This document shows positions 32,898 through 33,407 of a stretch of 33,407 nucleotides of DNA, piece after piece (position 1 is the stretch's first letter; each line of letters opens with the position of its first letter). Position numbers and translations under genes: made by a program. The stretch spans positions 1-33,407 of the forward strand of contig CAMCYJ010000033.1 in assembly GCA_945883815.1 (NCBI GenBank), given 5' to 3'. Under the pieces are notes generated by a model. It made no database searches. It had not been told where the DNA came from and saw only the letters and a program-made list of their open reading frames with translations. Source of the DNA: Akkermansia muciniphila (GTDB lineage: Bacteria; Verrucomicrobiota; Verrucomicrobiia; Limisphaerales; UBA9464).

Positions 32898-33407
32898 ATG
32901 TCCGAGGCCGAGGCCCCATTCAATACTGAGACCCAACGGTCCGCTATCCCGGCGGAGGTTCTGGGGCTCACCCGCGCGGAGTGGAAGTCCACCGCCAAGG
33001 CCTGGGGGTTCGCCGAAGTGCACGCCAGCACGCTTTGGTACCAGCTCTACCAGGCTGGCCTGCGCGAGTTCCAGACCTCGGATCGACTGCCGCCGCGCTT
33101 CTTAGAACGGGTGCTGCGCGACCATCGCCTGCACTTCCCTCCGGTGATCCGGGAAACCCGCTCCTCCGACGGATTCACGCGCAAGTACCTGCTCGGGCTG
33201 CCCGATGGCGAAGTCATCGAGACGGTGCTCATGCGCTACAGCGGCCGAACCACCGCCTGCGTGAGCTCGCAAGTCGGCTGCGCCATGGGCTGCGTGTTCT
33301 GCGCCACCGGACAGCGCGGCTACACCCGACACCTCACGGCCGGGGAGATCGTCGGCCAGGTATTGCATGTGGACGGGGTGTTGCGCGAAACGGCTCCCCG
33401 CTCGGAC
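32898..33407 (+). CDS. rlmN: Radical SAM 23S rRNA methyltransferase RlmN-like (3' end cut off by window)
   Basis: The visible 170 residues match the N-terminal part of RlmN, which methylates C2 of A2503 in 23S rRNA (and A37 of some tRNAs) using a 4Fe-4S cluster and S-adenosylmethionine. The N-terminal accessory domain is present ([35 protein letters not shown]). [21 protein letters not shown] then leads into the radical SAM motif [20 protein letters not shown] with the three cluster cysteines, and [13 protein letters not shown] follows. The ATG at 32898 opens a frame that remains open to the window end. A CfrA-like relative cannot be excluded without the C-terminus, but lineage and context favour RlmN. 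Confidence 0.9.
   Translation, partial: MSEAEAPFNTETQRSAIPAEVLGLTRAEWKSTAKAWGFAEVHASTLWYQLYQAGLREFQTSDRLPPRFLERVLRDHRLHFPPVIRETRSSDGFTRKYLLGLPDGEVIETVLMRYSGRTTACVSSQVGCAMGCVFCATGQRGYTRHLTAGEIVGQVLHVDGVLRETAPRSD

Overview
The window looks like chromosomal DNA of a G+C-rich member of the Verrucomicrobiota, probably of the Limisphaerales/Pedosphaera type. There is no rRNA gene to prove this. The inference rests on gene content: a type II prepilin-like protein with a terminal H-X9-DG motif, a DUF1501 gene paired with a planctomycete-cytochrome/DUF1549/DUF1553 gene, a giant secreted LamG-repeat protein, a NamZ-type muramidase, and M56 peptidases with unusual C-terminal fusions. Most start codons lack a clear Shine-Dalgarno sequence; typA is the main exception. 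No intergenic gap exceeds about 260 bases, and I saw no tRNA, rRNA, CRISPR array or insertion sequence.

Layout. 1-5419 holds cell-envelope and small membrane genes: the end of lnt, a convergent namZ-like gene, a DUF7009-like small protein, two tail-anchored coiled-coil proteins, a secreted prepilin-like protein and a 55-residue membrane peptide. 5678-10174 is a MacAB/YknXYZ-type export operon with one adaptor lipoprotein, one ATPase and two different permeases. 10197-16107 is mainly housekeeping: an aldo/keto reductase with a degenerate iron-sulfur tail, an AIM24 family protein, typA with a strong terminator, an orphan Hpt protein and a secreted alpha/beta hydrolase. 16202-25252 encodes large exported proteins on the minus strand: a 1391-residue protein with four LamG repeats of exactly 711 bp each, then the DUF1501/PSD1 pair.

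25453-32727 is the accessory-looking and most interesting part. Two nucleotidyltransferase (DUF6036/AbiEii-like) toxin-antitoxin-style pairs flank a divergent double regulatory locus. In that locus two BlaI/MecI-type repressors lie back to back over an operator-rich 188 bp region. Each is followed by its own M56 (BlaR1-like) membrane metalloprotease. One protease is fused to a secretin-like domain and the other to a Wzz-like chain-length-determinant domain. A secreted cystatin-like protein gene follows the first nucleotidyltransferase pair with operon spacing. The inferred model is a pair of protease-coupled envelope sensors, each controlling its own repressor and perhaps cross-talking through shared operators. 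The window ends inside an rlmN-like gene.
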